The position numbers and the translations under genes were made by a program. Of a stretch of 64,000 nt of DNA, positions 34,129-43,594 are shown one piece after another. Location of the stretch: the NCBI GenBank assembly GCA_965220425.1, contig OZ244830.1, forward strand, positions 3,224,001-3,288,000, in the 5' to 3' direction. Under the pieces are notes generated by a model. The model was not told the DNA's origin. It was given only the letters and a program-made list of their open reading frames with translations, and ran no database searches. Numbering within the stretch: the stretch's first letter is position 1; the number at the start of each line of letters is the position of its first letter. The stretch is from Azophilus sp965220425 (GTDB taxonomy: Bacteria > Pseudomonadota > Gammaproteobacteria > Pseudomonadales > Azotimanducaceae).

Positions 34129-35061
34129 ATGCCGCGCTTCACATTCAGGCAGCTCGAATACGTTGTCGCTGTGGGCAAAGCGGGTTCGATTGCCAAAGCG
34201 GCAGAGCAGGTCAACGTATCGCCCCCGTCCATTTCTGCCTCCATCGCACAACTGGAGGCGGAATTTGGTGTGCAACTTTTTGTCCGCAAACACTCGCATG
34301 GACTTTCCCTCACAACTGGTGGACGAGTCTTCCTGAAAGAAGCTGCGCGGCTTCTTGCGGACGCAGACGCCCTGTATGAAATCGCAGGCGATATAGCCGA
34401 GAAAGTTCGCGGTCCGCTTACTGTGGGCTGCCTGATGACCTTCGCCCAGATCGTGCTGCCGCCCTTGCGTATGAAGTTCGAGCGGACTTTTCCGGATGTC
34501 CGCTTCCGCCAGTTTGAGTGCGATCAGGGGCAATTGTTGGAGATGCTTCAGCAGGGCGAAATCGATGCGGCGCTCACCTATGACCTCGAACTGTTGCAAG
34601 ACATGACATTCGAACCTCTGATGCAGTTTCCGGCGTATGTCATGTTGCCTGCCGAGCATAGGCTGGCTACCCGGCCTTCTATAGCGCCACAGGAACTGGT
34701 CGATGAGCCGATGGTGCTGCTTGACCTGCCTTACAGTCGCGAATATTTTCTTTCTGCCTTCCAGCACCAGGGACTGCGTCCCAACATCGCGGAACGCACG
34801 CCCGACATCGCCGTAATGCGCTCAATGGTGGCAAACGGGTTTGGCTACGGAATAGCTAACATGCGACCACTCCACAACATTTCGCCTGACGGCAAGCCTC
34901 TCGTCTTTGTCAATCTCGAGGGCTCCATTCGTCCCCTGACCATGGGAGTGCTGTTGCCTAATGCCGAACACCGGACGCAGACGGTGCAAGCCTTCATCGA
35001 ACATTGCCAGCGCTTCGTGCTCGAACAGGGCGTGTTCGGCACCGAGCGTGTCGTCAAGTAG
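34129..35061 (+). CDS. LysR-family transcriptional regulator
   Basis: Protein of 310 residues. The winged HTH occupies residues 1-60 (TFRQLEYVVAVGKAGSIAKA then AEQVNVSPPSISASIAQLEA). The substrate-binding domain follows from ~90 (GPLTVGCLMTFAQIVLPPLR ... GFGYGIANMRP). LysR regulators activate neighbouring catabolic genes on sensing a pathway metabolite. It faces the argE-like gene convergently and lies downstream of the ridA-aldh group, making it the likely regulator of this island. The IS481 insertion ending at 34086 leaves only 42 bases of upstream DNA, so its original promoter is probably gone. Confidence 0.9.
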   Translation: MPRFTFRQLEYVVAVGKAGSIAKAAEQVNVSPPSISASIAQLEAEFGVQLFVRKHSHGLSLTTGGRVFLKEAARLLADADALYEIAGDIAEKVRGPLTVGCLMTFAQIVLPPLRMKFERTFPDVRFRQFECDQGQLLEMLQQGEIDAALTYDLELLQDMTFEPLMQFPAYVMLPAEHRLATRPSIAPQELVDEPMVLLDLPYSREYFLSAFQHQGLRPNIAERTPDIAVMRSMVANGFGYGIANMRPLHNISPDGKPLVFVNLEGSIRPLTMGVLLPNAEHRTQTVQAFIEHCQRFVLEQGVFGTERVVK

Positions 35062-35165
35062 CCGCCCGGCTCAAGGGATCTGCCAAATCTTCCTGCACCG
35101 CAGGATCGAAACTAAAATCCATCACGTTCGGCGCGAAAGCAAGCGCCCACTTCTTATTGTTTGGC

Positions 35166-36323
35166 TCAGTCGATGCCGGCAGACAGCCTATTCAGGAGGC
35201 TTGCCAGCATGTCGTCGCAACGACGCAACTGCTCGACGCTGACAAACTCATCCGGCTTGTGGCCCTGCGCCATCGAGCCCGGCCCGCACACGACGGTTGG
35301 CGTGCCTACATCACGGCTGAACAAACCGCCTTCAGTGCCGAACGCGACCTTGATCGTACCGTTGGCGCCGGTCAGCGCCTTCACGAAGGCCACCGCCTGC
35401 GAATTAGCTGGCGTGTCGAGACCGGGATAGGTGTTGAACACCTCGATATCGATTGCGGCCTCGGATGCCTTTTCTTTCGCGGCAGATGATATGCATTTCG
35501 CCTCCACGCGCAGCCGCTCCAGGATCGCGTCGGCGTCGTCGGCTGCGATGTTGCGTATCTCGAAATCAATCTGGCAAAGGTTCGGCACGATGTTGAGCGC
35601 CACACCGGCGTTCATTTTACCCACATGCACGGTGGTGTAGGGAATGTCGTAGTCACCATCGCGCGCACCGTCGCGCGCCAGCCGATCCTGTTCGGCGCGC
35701 AGCGCGGCAACGAATTCGCAGCCGAGGTGAATGGCGTTGAGCGCCAGCGGCGCGAGTGCGGAATGACCTTCCCTGCCCCGACAGACTGCGCGCGCACTAA
35801 TCTTGCCCTTGTGTCCCGTGGCCACTTGCATAGAGGTGGGTTCGCCAACGATACACAGCGCCGGTCTGTATGGCGCGGCGGCTAGCGTGTCGACGAGGCT
35901 ACGGACACCGATACAGCCGATTTCTTCGTCATAGGACAGTGCCAGATGAAGCGGCGTCTTCAACTCTACCTTCGTCGCCTTGAGCCCGGCCGAGATCGCG
36001 CAGGCAATGAAACCCTTCATGTCCGCCGCGCCACGCCCGAAGAGCTTGCCGTCGCGTTCGGTCATCGCAAAGGGCGGCACATTCCAGTCTTGACCGTCGA
36101 CGGGCACGATGTCGGTATGGCCCGAGAGCATAACGCCCGGCACATCGGCCGGTCCGATCGTCGCGAAAAGGTTCGCCTTGTGGCCGTCTTCACTATGGAT
36201 CAGGTGAACGGCAATGCCGTGCGCCTCAAGTAGCCCGGCGACGTAACCGATCACGTCGAGGTTGGAATCGCGGCTTACGGTAGGAAAGGCGATCAGTCTT
36301 TCAAGGATTTCAATGCTGTTCAT
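35166..36323 (-). CDS. argE: Acetylornithine deacetylase-type M20 amidohydrolase
   Basis: Protein of 385 residues. The M20 metal site is complete: SGHTDIVPVDGQDW, GRGAADMKGFIA, SYDEEIGCIGVRSL with the catalytic Glu pair, and the late GPGSMAQGHKPDEF His. The lid domain starts near GHKGKISARAVCRG. ArgE removes acyl groups from N-alpha-acyl amino acids. Within this island it may deacylate an N-acyl amino-dicarboxylate rather than serve arginine synthesis; no arg genes are nearby. It is transcribed against its neighbours. Confidence 0.88.
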   Translation of the reverse strand: MNSIEILERLIAFPTVSRDSNLDVIGYVAGLLEAHGIAVHLIHSEDGHKANLFATIGPADVPGVMLSGHTDIVPVDGQDWNVPPFAMTERDGKLFGRGAADMKGFIACAISAGLKATKVELKTPLHLALSYDEEIGCIGVRSLVDTLAAAPYRPALCIVGEPTSMQVATGHKGKISARAVCRGREGHSALAPLALNAIHLGCEFVAALRAEQDRLARDGARDGDYDIPYTTVHVGKMNAGVALNIVPNLCQIDFEIRNIAADDADAILERLRVEAKCISSAAKEKASEAAIDIEVFNTYPGLDTPANSQAVAFVKALTGANGTIKVAFGTEGGLFSRDVGTPTVVCGPGSMAQGHKPDEFVSVEQLRRCDDMLASLLNRLSAGID

Positions 36324-36508
36324 GCGGGTCTGACCTGTTTGACTATGAACCGTCTAGCATGCGTAGGACGTATCATCGATTAGGACCCTCCTAATCGATG
36401 AGGAAGAAAACTCTTGTTTCGTCCCTTGGCGCGCAATCTAAGAGTGGCGCCAGCCATCTGGCTTGATGTCATCGACCGCGGCCTCACCGCGCCAGACCTG
36501 CCGCGAAA

Positions 36509-37283
36509 TTAGGGCGTGTTAACACTAAGTAGTGCGTCAAAGATGAGCACGAAGACGATAAAGCCGAGGAATAGCGCGTCGAGCTTGTCGTAGCGCGTGA
36601 AGATGCGGCGAAAGCCCTTCAGCCGGCGGAACAGGCGCTCGACCTCGTTGCGCCGCTTGTAGATCTCCCGGTCGTACTCCCAGGGATTCGTCCGGTTCTT
36701 CTTCGGCGGCACGACGGGCTCGAAGTCGAGGTCCAGCGCCAGCTGCCGCGTCTCGTCCCCCTCGTAGGCGCGGTCCATCAACAGGCGCGGACTTTCCTTC
36801 AGCGGCCCCAGGCGGCGCAGCAGCTTGCGGCCTTCCGGCGCGTCGTTCGCGCCGCCGGGCGACAGCGAGAACGTCACGGCCGTGCGAGCATCCGCGGCAA
36901 CCCTATGAATCTTGGTGTTCCATCCCCCTCGGGACTTGCCGATGCTTTGCGGACCGTTTTTTTTAGCGCGCCCGTCCCGTCCGGATGCACACTTTGACGC
37001 TGGTGCTGTCCAGCGACACCGCCTCCAGCTTGATCCGCACCAGCCGCTGCCGCTGCAGCTGTTCGAACACCCGGTCCAGCACGCCGTTCTTCGACCAGCG
37101 GTTCATCCGCGTGTAGATCGTGTGCCAGTTGCCGAACCGGGCCGGCAGGCCCCGCCACTTGCAGCCGTGCTCGGCCACGTGAAGAATCGCGTTCAGCACC
37201 TGCAGGTTCGACATGCTGACGTTGCCGCGCTGCACCGGCAGATAAGGCGCCACCAACTCGTACTGCTCTTCGGTAAGTTCCAT
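36509..37283 (-). pseudogene. IS5-family transposase in broken frames
   Basis: OrfA (37283 to 36963) carries MELTEEQYELVAPYLPVQRG, GNWHTIYTRMNRWSKNGVLD and DSTSVKV, then hits TAA. The expected continuation HPDGTGALKK is present but displaced by an extra TG (GTGTGCATCC). The eight-A run after it (36957-36964) is the usual slippage site of this group. OrfB (36877 to 36509) has LLMDRAYEGDETR and YKRRNEVERLFRRLKGFRRI with the last catalytic Glu. The TG insertion probably kills the element even if A-run slippage occurs. Confidence 0.8.
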
Positions 37284-37351
37284 TCCAACTTCCCAGGTTG
37301 CCGTTTGGCGCTATGATATCAAATCCCATCAATTAGTGTTAACACGCCCTA
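36510..37351 (-). mobile_element. IS5-family (IS427 group) element with TA duplication
   Basis: Perfect 17-base inverted repeats begin GGGCGTGTTAACACTAA at 36512 and end as complement at 37349, flanked on both sides by TA (36510-36511, 37350-37351). The element is 838 bp. It lies 1 base before the AGGAGG ribosome site of the TMADH-like gene, so it has replaced the native upstream region of that gene. Confidence 0.93.
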
Positions 37352-37365
37352 GGAGGAAAAACGCC

Positions 37366-39435
37366 ATGCGCGATTCACGCTACGATATTCTGTTTGAACC
37401 GATGAGGATCGGCCCTCACGTCGCGAAGAACCGATTCTACCAGGTGCCGCATTGCAATGGTGGCGGTTATCGCGATCCGTCAGCCGCCGCGGCCATGCGC
37501 GGCATCAAGTCAGAGGGCGGCTGGGGCGTCATCTTCACCGAGCAGACAGAGATGCATCACACCTCTGAGATCACCCCATTCATCGAGCTGCGTTTGTGGG
37601 AGGACCAGGACATTCCAGGTCTTCGCCGCATGTCCGACGCAATGAAAGTTCACGGCGCGCTTGCTGGCATCCAGTTGGCCTATTCCGGCATCAACGGCCC
37701 GAACTTCTACACGAAGGAAGTGCCTCTAGCGCCAACCGCACTGCCGATCCGCACGTTCACAAATGACCCTGTGCAGGCCCGCGCGCTCGACCTCACTGAT
37801 ATCCGGAACTTGCGCCGCTGGTTCGTCAACGCGGCGAAACGCTCGAAGATCGCCGGTTTCGACCTGATCTGCCTATACGGCGCGCATGGCTTCGGCATCT
37901 TTCAACATTTTCTGTCGCGCGCCACGAACCAGCGGACCGACGAATATGGCGGCAGCCTGGAGAACCGCTCGCGCTTCGCCCGCGAGGTCGTGGCCGATAT
38001 TCGTGAAGCGGTGGGTGACACGACAGCAATCACCATGCGTGTCAGCCTCGACGAGACGATCGGCGATCTGGGTTTCTCCAACGCCGAGGTGCGGGAATTC
38101 GTCGAGCTGAACGCCGAACTGCCGGATTTGTGGGACATGGCCCACGGCGCCTGGGAAGATTGCTCGGGACCATCGCGCTTCAAAGACGAAGGGGCGCAGG
38201 AGCTTCTGGTCAAGGGCATTCGTGAACTGTCCTCCAAACCCGTCGTCGGTGTTGGCCGATTCACGTCGCCCGACGTCATGGTGAGGATGATCAAGTCAGG
38301 CACGCTCGATTTCATCGGCTGCGCGCGTCCGTCAATCGCCGATCCCTTTCTGCCCAAGAAAGTGGAGGAAGGCCGAATCGAGGACATCCGTGAGTGCATC
38401 GGCTGCAACATGTGCATCGCCGGCGACATGACCATGTCGATCTCGCGCTGCACGCAAAATCCGACCTTCATGGAGGAATGGCGCAAGGGCTGGCATCCTG
38501 AACGCGTGCAGCCAAAGGGCGACAGCGAAAGCGTGCTTATCGTCGGCGCGGGTCCCGCCGGGCTCGAGGCTGCCCGGGCGCTGGGGCTACGCGGTTATCA
38601 GGTGGCGATTGCCGAGGCCGGGACAGAGCTCGGAGGACGCGTGGCGCGCGAGTGCAAGCTGCCCGGGCTTTCCGCCTGGGGCCGGGTCCGCGACTATCGC
38701 CAGTACCAGATAAGCCAGATGCAGAATGTCGGGGTCTACTTTGATAGCCGGCTTTCAGCCGACGACATTCTGGCCTTCGGTTTCCAGAATGTGGCGATCG
38801 CTACCGGCTCGACCTGGCGCCGAGACGGGGTGGCGCGAGCCCATGTCGTGCCAATCCCCACGGACCCGGCTATGCCCATCTACACTCCAGATGATCTGAT
38901 GGATGGCAAGGTCCCGACAGGCAACGTGGTTCTGTTCGACGACGACCACTATTATATGGGCGGCGTGCTCGCCGAACTGATGGGCCGCCAAGGCGCCAGG
39001 GTGACGCTGGTCACACCCTCCGCCTATGTCTCGGACTGGACACGCAACACGCTGGAACAAGGCGCCATTCACCGCCGGCTCGCGGAACTGGGCGTCGAGA
39101 TCGTGCTGAACCGCTCGGTGACCCGTGTGACGGGAAGCGGGGTCGCCACCGAATGTGTTTACACGAGAGCTGCGCACGACATCGAAGCAGAGGCCGTCGT
39201 GCTGGTAGCCTCACGGAATCAGAACGACGCACTGTGGCAGGAATTGAAGATACGGCGGGCGGAATGGGCCGACAACGGCATCCGCTCGGTCAAAGTGATC
39301 GGAGATGCCGAAGCTCCTGGCCCAATCGCCTGGGCGACCTATGCCGGTCACCGCTTCGCACGGGAACTGGACGAGCCGGATATCGGCGACGCCCTGTCTT
39401 TCCGCCGTGAGGTGACCGCACTTGCGGCCGAATAA
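37366..39435 (+). CDS. TMADH-like flavoprotein (NADH:flavin oxidoreductase + FAD/NAD domain)
   Basis: Protein of 689 residues from ATG 37366 (AGGAGGAAAAACGCC upstream). The N-terminal TIM barrel (Old-yellow-enzyme type) has GFDLICLYGAHGFGIFQHFL and RTDEYGGSLENRSRF. The 4Fe-4S ligands are C344, C347, C350 and C362 (CIGCNMC ... RCTQN). The C-terminal nucleotide domain starts VLIVGAGPAGLEAARALG. This is the architecture of trimethylamine, dimethylamine and stachydrine/N-methylproline demethylating dehydrogenases and of FadH. The CTQNPTFMEEWRKGWHPE context favours the amine dehydrogenase branch, so an N-alkyl amine or amino acid is a plausible substrate. Confidence 0.88.
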   Translation: MRDSRYDILFEPMRIGPHVAKNRFYQVPHCNGGGYRDPSAAAAMRGIKSEGGWGVIFTEQTEMHHTSEITPFIELRLWEDQDIPGLRRMSDAMKVHGALAGIQLAYSGINGPNFYTKEVPLAPTALPIRTFTNDPVQARALDLTDIRNLRRWFVNAAKRSKIAGFDLICLYGAHGFGIFQHFLSRATNQRTDEYGGSLENRSRFAREVVADIREAVGDTTAITMRVSLDETIGDLGFSNAEVREFVELNAELPDLWDMAHGAWEDCSGPSRFKDEGAQELLVKGIRELSSKPVVGVGRFTSPDVMVRMIKSGTLDFIGCARPSIADPFLPKKVEEGRIEDIRECIGCNMCIAGDMTMSISRCTQNPTFMEEWRKGWHPERVQPKGDSESVLIVGAGPAGLEAARALGLRGYQVAIAEAGTELGGRVARECKLPGLSAWGRVRDYRQYQISQMQNVGVYFDSRLSADDILAFGFQNVAIATGSTWRRDGVARAHVVPIPTDPAMPIYTPDDLMDGKVPTGNVVLFDDDHYYMGGVLAELMGRQGARVTLVTPSAYVSDWTRNTLEQGAIHRRLAELGVEIVLNRSVTRVTGSGVATECVYTRAAHDIEAEAVVLVASRNQNDALWQELKIRRAEWADNGIRSVKVIGDAEAPGPIAWATYAGHRFARELDEPDIGDALSFRREVTALAAE

Positions 39436-39450
39436 CGGAGCGACAGCAGG

Positions 39451-39819
39451 ATGACCCCCTTTTTTCTTTCGGCGGACGAGCCCGGACTCGATGATTGGGG
39501 AACACCCGAAGACATCGGAGCCACAACGCTCGAAGGCAGCGTACGCGTTTCGGGACGCTTTGATCTGGGGCGCCTAAAAGCATGGTTTTCGGCGGGCTCT
39601 ATGCTGCGACACGCGCCAAATACCGCACGGTCTATGGTCTCCATGAGCACGCCACTCTCCTCGCTGGCCAGATCGAGCTAACGGAGGAGAACAGCGGAAA
39701 AAAGCGTCGTGTATAGGCCGGGTGACAGCTGGATAATCGCCAAGGGAACACCCGTCGTCTGGTCCATCCTCTCCGACCGGATGTGCAAGAGCTATCTCGC
39801 TTTAACGTCCGAAATCTGA
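39451..39819 (+). pseudogene. Small cupin-domain protein with two frameshifts
   Basis: Three frames read in series give GATTLEGSVRVSGRFDLGRL, then YAATRAKYRTVYGLHEHATL and LAGQIELTEEN, then YRPGDSWIIAKGTPVVWSIL with SDRMCKSYLALTSEI before TGA 39817-39819. This is a DUF861-like cupin of about 120 residues. The frame breaks are near 39590 and 39705. The gene would lie between the TMADH-like gene and the aspartase gene, in the same direction. It is now inactive. Confidence 0.75.
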
Positions 39820-39826
39820 GTCGATC

Positions 39827-41215
39827 ATGTCAGAGCAGGATCGGATAGAGCACGACCTCCTGGTTGAAATGGAGCTTGCGGCAGATGCACTCTATGGCAT
39901 CCAGACCGCGCGGGCGCTTGTCAAGTTCCCGATCACGGATGTGCCGATCAGCCATTTCCCTGAGCTCGTCGTAGCACTTGCCATGGTCAAGAAGGCGTCT
40001 GCCCGTTCCAACAGGGATCTTGGAACCCTTGGCAACGAGACCTGCGATGCGATCATAGGCGTATGCGACGAGATCATCGCCGGGCAGCATCATCGATACT
40101 TCGTTGTCGATATGATCCAGGGCGGTGCCGGCACTTCCACGAACATGAACGCCAATGAGGTGATCGCCAACGTCGCCCTAAAAAATCTTGGTGCGGCTGC
40201 CGGGGACTATCGTCGTCTTCATCCAAACGATCATGTCAATCGATCCCAGTCCACGAGCGACGTGTATCCTACGGCCATGCGGCTGGCGATACTCAGCCAG
40301 TGCGCGATACTGACGGCAGCGCAGAACAGGCTCAGCCAGGCCTTCGCGGACAAGGCGCACGAATTCTCGAAAATCCTCAAGGTGGGGCGGACCCAACTGC
40401 AGGATGCCGTGCCGATGACGCTCGGCATGGAGTTCGCAGCATTCGCAACAACGATCGAGGAAGATATTGAGCGTGTCGTCCAACTGAGCGAATTGCTCAA
40501 GGAAGTGAACCTTGGAGGAACCGCCATTGGGACTGGAATCAATGCTCCGGCCGGATATGCCGAGATCGCCGTGGCGCATCTTTCGCAGATCAGTGGTTAT
40601 CGCTTCATCCCCGCCAAGAACCTTATCGAAGCATCGTCGGATGCGGGCGTTTTCGTTACTTTTTCGGGAGTACTGAAGCGTATTGCCGTCAAACTGTCGA
40701 AGATCTGTAACGATCTTCGCCTGCTTAGCAGTGGACCCAGGGCAGGTCTCGGCGAAATCACGTTGCCTGCGGTTCAGCCTGGCTCGTCCATAATGCCGGG
40801 AAAGGTCAATCCGGTCATTCCCGAGGTCGTCAACCAGATCGCCTTTCAGGTTATTGGCAACGATCTGACGGTCACCTTCGCGGCCGATGCAGGCCAGCTC
40901 CAGTTGAATGCGATGGAGCCGGTGATGCTGTTCAACGTCCTGCAGTCTCTCCGCATCCTATTGCGCGGCATCGACGTGCTGACTGACCGTTGCGTTACAG
41001 GGATTCGGGCCAATCCAGAGCGCTGCGACGCATTGTTGAATGACAGTCTGGTGATCTCCACGGCTTTGGTGCCGCTGCTTGGTTACGAGGAAGCGGCCCG
41101 CATTGCGAAGAAAGCGATCGACAGTGGACGCACCGTGGCGGACGTCTTGAACGAACTCAGCATCATCACCGCCGAGCGCTCCGAGGAGCTAAAGCAACGA
41201 ACGTCGGCGTTCTAA
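39827..41215 (+). CDS. aspA: Aspartase/fumarase-superfamily lyase (aspartate ammonia-lyase-like)
   Basis: Protein of 462 residues. The superfamily signature GSSIMPGKVNP lies near residue 319 and carries the catalytic Ser loop. GAGTSTNMNANEVIANVAL and HPNDHVNRSQSTSDVYPTAM are the other two conserved blocks and are of the aspartase type. The enzyme splits a C-N bond in aspartate or an aspartate derivative, giving fumarate. In this context an N-substituted aspartate is possible as well as aspartate itself. It starts 7 bases after the cupin stop. The frame is intact. Confidence 0.88.
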   Translation: MSEQDRIEHDLLVEMELAADALYGIQTARALVKFPITDVPISHFPELVVALAMVKKASARSNRDLGTLGNETCDAIIGVCDEIIAGQHHRYFVVDMIQGGAGTSTNMNANEVIANVALKNLGAAAGDYRRLHPNDHVNRSQSTSDVYPTAMRLAILSQCAILTAAQNRLSQAFADKAHEFSKILKVGRTQLQDAVPMTLGMEFAAFATTIEEDIERVVQLSELLKEVNLGGTAIGTGINAPAGYAEIAVAHLSQISGYRFIPAKNLIEASSDAGVFVTFSGVLKRIAVKLSKICNDLRLLSSGPRAGLGEITLPAVQPGSSIMPGKVNPVIPEVVNQIAFQVIGNDLTVTFAADAGQLQLNAMEPVMLFNVLQSLRILLRGIDVLTDRCVTGIRANPERCDALLNDSLVISTALVPLLGYEEAARIAKKAIDSGRTVADVLNELSIITAERSEELKQRTSAF

Positions 41216-41399
41216 GGCGTGTCGGGTGGTATGTGGTCACCCCCTTCCCGACTGAATAGAGAAACTCCGATGATGTCGGCTTTTCGCTACCCCCGCAACC
41301 GCGCTTTCGTCAGCTACGAGTTTTTTTGCGATGGCAGATCAGATGACGTTCCATCTTCATTCTAATCCGGATTGAAGACCAGGACATGAAGCGCGCCGC
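41216..41399. other. Gap without gene before the IS3 remnant
   Basis: Between the aspartase stop and the IS3 fragment the sequence has short runs such as GTCACCCCCTTCCCG and a T-rich TTTTTTTGC but no recognised gene, promoter or terminator. Confidence 0.4.
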
Positions 41400-41900
41400 T
41401 TCCCGATGAAGGCGGTTGCCGAGACGACCGGAGTGGCCCGCTCCCATCTACATGACAAGGTGCGGCGGAAGCCGAAGCCGCGCGGGCCTATCGCGAACTT
41501 GAGGACGCCGCCCTGGTGCAGCTCGTTTGCTGCCTGCTCGACCAGCGCCCGACCTATGGCTATCGCCGCATCACGGCTCTGGCGAACAGGGAGCTTTCCA
41601 AGACAGGGCAGCCACGGGTCAACCACAAACGCATCTTCCGCATCATCCGCCAGAACAGCATGCTACTCGCCAGGCATACGGGGCGCAGGACCGGCCGTGT
41701 CCACGATGGCAAGGTCGTCATCATTCGCTCCAACCTGCGCTGGTATCCGATGGCTTCGAGATCAGTTGCTGGAACGGAGACATCATCCGGATCGCCCTCA
41801 TCATCGGCGCTCATGACCGCGAGATCATCGCGTGGCATGCCGTCGTCGGTTCGGGCATCAGCGGCAGCGTGGTCCGAGACATGATGCTGGAGACCGTCGA

Positions 41901-42954
41901 GAGCCGGTTGGGACTGTCAGGAATTTCGTGCGTGAGGCCCGTTTCGTCATTGGGGAAGTGCCCCTGGTTCGCAAGGCCCTCCGCAGCTTTGAGTTCAATG
42001 CCTCGATGGCGTTCGTGGTGTAGATGATCCGGCGCACGCTTTCGGGAAAGGCGAAGAAGGGCATGACGTGCTCCCAGTTGCGCCGCCAGCTCAGCACGAT
42101 CGCCGGATAGCGCTGCCCCCAGTAGCCGGTCTCGAACTCCTCCAGCGCCTTCATGCCAGCGTCTGCATCCTTGGCCCGGTAGATGGCGCGCAGCGCCGGC
42201 ACGACGGCGATCAGGATATCGGCGACGCCGCGGTTCTTCAGTTCGTTCATGACGCGCAGCCAGAACTTCGCGCCCTCGGTCTGCTCGATCCAGATGCCGA
42301 GTATCTCCTTGGTGCCGTCGGGCAGGATGCCGAGCGCGATGTAGACGGCCTTGTTGCGCACGAAGCCCTCATCCCTGATCTTGACCCGGATCGCGTCAAA
42401 GAAGACCAGGGGATAGACGGCGTCGAGCGGCCTGTTCTGCCATTCCGCCACCTCCTCCAGCACCGCGTCGGTGACGGCCGAGATCAGGTCCGGCCACACG
42501 TCGATGCCGTAGAGTTCCTCCAGGTGGCCGCGGATCTCGTGCACGCTCATGTCGCGAGCATACATTGAGACGATCTTGGCGTCGAAGTCCGGAAATCGGT
42601 GCTGATATCTGGCGATCAGCTTTGGATCAAAAGTGCCGGCCCGGTCGCGCGGGATCGAAAGCTGCATCTTCGACGTGGCCGTCAGCACAGTCTTCTTTGA
42701 ATGCCCGTTGCGCCGATTAGCAGGGCCTTCGGCCTCGCGCTCATCGACGAGGTGCTCGTCCAGCTCCGTGTTCAGGATGCGCTCGGAAAGCGCCTTCTTC
42801 AGATCGTCGAGCAGACCGTCCCTGGAAAACACCTCGGTCGGGTCACGACCGGCGAGCAGCCGGTCCAGTAGTTCCTTCTCGAGTGCCATGCGATGATTCT
42901 CCTTCTCATCATCATGGCCTCACGCACGAAATTCCTGACAGTCCCGAGCCGGTT
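41901..42954 (-). mobile_element. IS256-family element, internally deleted, 9-bp duplication
   Basis: The element is 41910-42945 (1036 bp) with perfect 30-base inverted repeats starting GGGACTGTCAGGAATTTCGT. GAGCCGGTT flanks both ends (41901-41909, 42946-42954). Normal IS256 elements are about 1.3 kb; the missing part is the C-terminal end of the transposase next to the left repeat. It sits inside the IS3 remnant. Confidence 0.95.
41949..42889 (-). pseudogene. IS256-family transposase lacking its C-terminus
   Basis: The minus-strand frame starts MALEKELLDRLLAGRDPTEV and contains the mutator-type DDE segments FDAIRVKIRDEGFVRNKAVY, LGIWIEQTEGAKFW and NELKNRGVADILI. The family C-terminus should continue for ~70 residues after YTTNAIEALNSKLRRALRTR. 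Instead the frame runs directly into the inverted repeat. The last catalytic Glu (NAIEALN) is still present, but the missing tail probably makes it inactive. Confidence 0.88.
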
Positions 42955-43309
42955 CGGCGCCCTCCAGGCTCCGACCCGCTCGAATGCTTGACCGACATTG
43001 GCAGCGCCTATGCGGCTAAGGAGAATCGCGACTCCGCCGCTGCGCTCAATCGCATTGCCTGCTTTACGCTGGTCCAAAGCCCGGAGCCGAACGGCATATC
43101 CGAGAACTTCTTCATAACCTTCAAACAAGACTATGTTCGCGTCAATCCCTTGCCAATTGAGGTCATCGCGCTCGGCAAGATCGCCGGATGGTTCAAGGAC
43201 TATACGAGAACCGTCCTCACTCAGGGCTCAAAATGCGCTCCCCCTCGGGAGTTCATCAGGGCACAAACTCAATAGCCGACTGTCCGGTCAAACAGGGGCA
43301 ACTCCAGGA

Positions 43310-43465
43310 CCATGTCACCCCCTTCTTAGCCTATCCCAACGGCGTGCGCCGCATCATCTACACCACCAACGCCATCGAAGTTCTGAACTCAAAGCTCAGG
43401 CGAGCGGCCAGAACGCGGCCACTTCCCCAGTGACGACGCGGCCATGAAGCTGCTACACCTTGTCC
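43310..43465 (+). pseudogene. Second IS256-family transposase scrap
   Basis: The plus strand reads HVTPFLAYPNGVRRIIYTTN then AIEVLNSKLRRAARTR, and after a frame change HFPSDDAAMKLLHLVR. This is the C-terminal region missing from the element at 41910-42945, but in opposite orientation and from a different copy. The remaining bases up to 43594 hold no gene. Confidence 0.8.
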
Positions 43466-43594
43466 GCTTACGAATTTTCGATGCAGAGCGTAACAAATCA
43501 ATAATTGCTATCGAAGCAGATCCAATTCTATCTCGCCCCGGCTAGACTGAGACAAGACTGAGAAACGCACCTGTTTGAGCCGGAGTGAGGATTG

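Larger units (their letters stand above)
41400..43275 (+). pseudogene. IS3-family OrfB remnant split by an IS256 insertion
   Basis: The left part (41400-41909) reads GVARSHLHDKVRRKPKPRGP, then LVCCLLDQRPTYGYRRITAL, DGFEISCWNGDIIRIALIIG and AHDREIIAWHAVV across two frame changes. The right part (42955-43275) continues DPLECLTDIGSAYAAKENRD, NGISENFFITFKQDYVRVNP and PPREFIRAQTQ. Together they form an integrase-core OrfB with DDE blocks. Besides the insertion there are at least three frameshifts, so it was already decaying. Confidence 0.85.
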
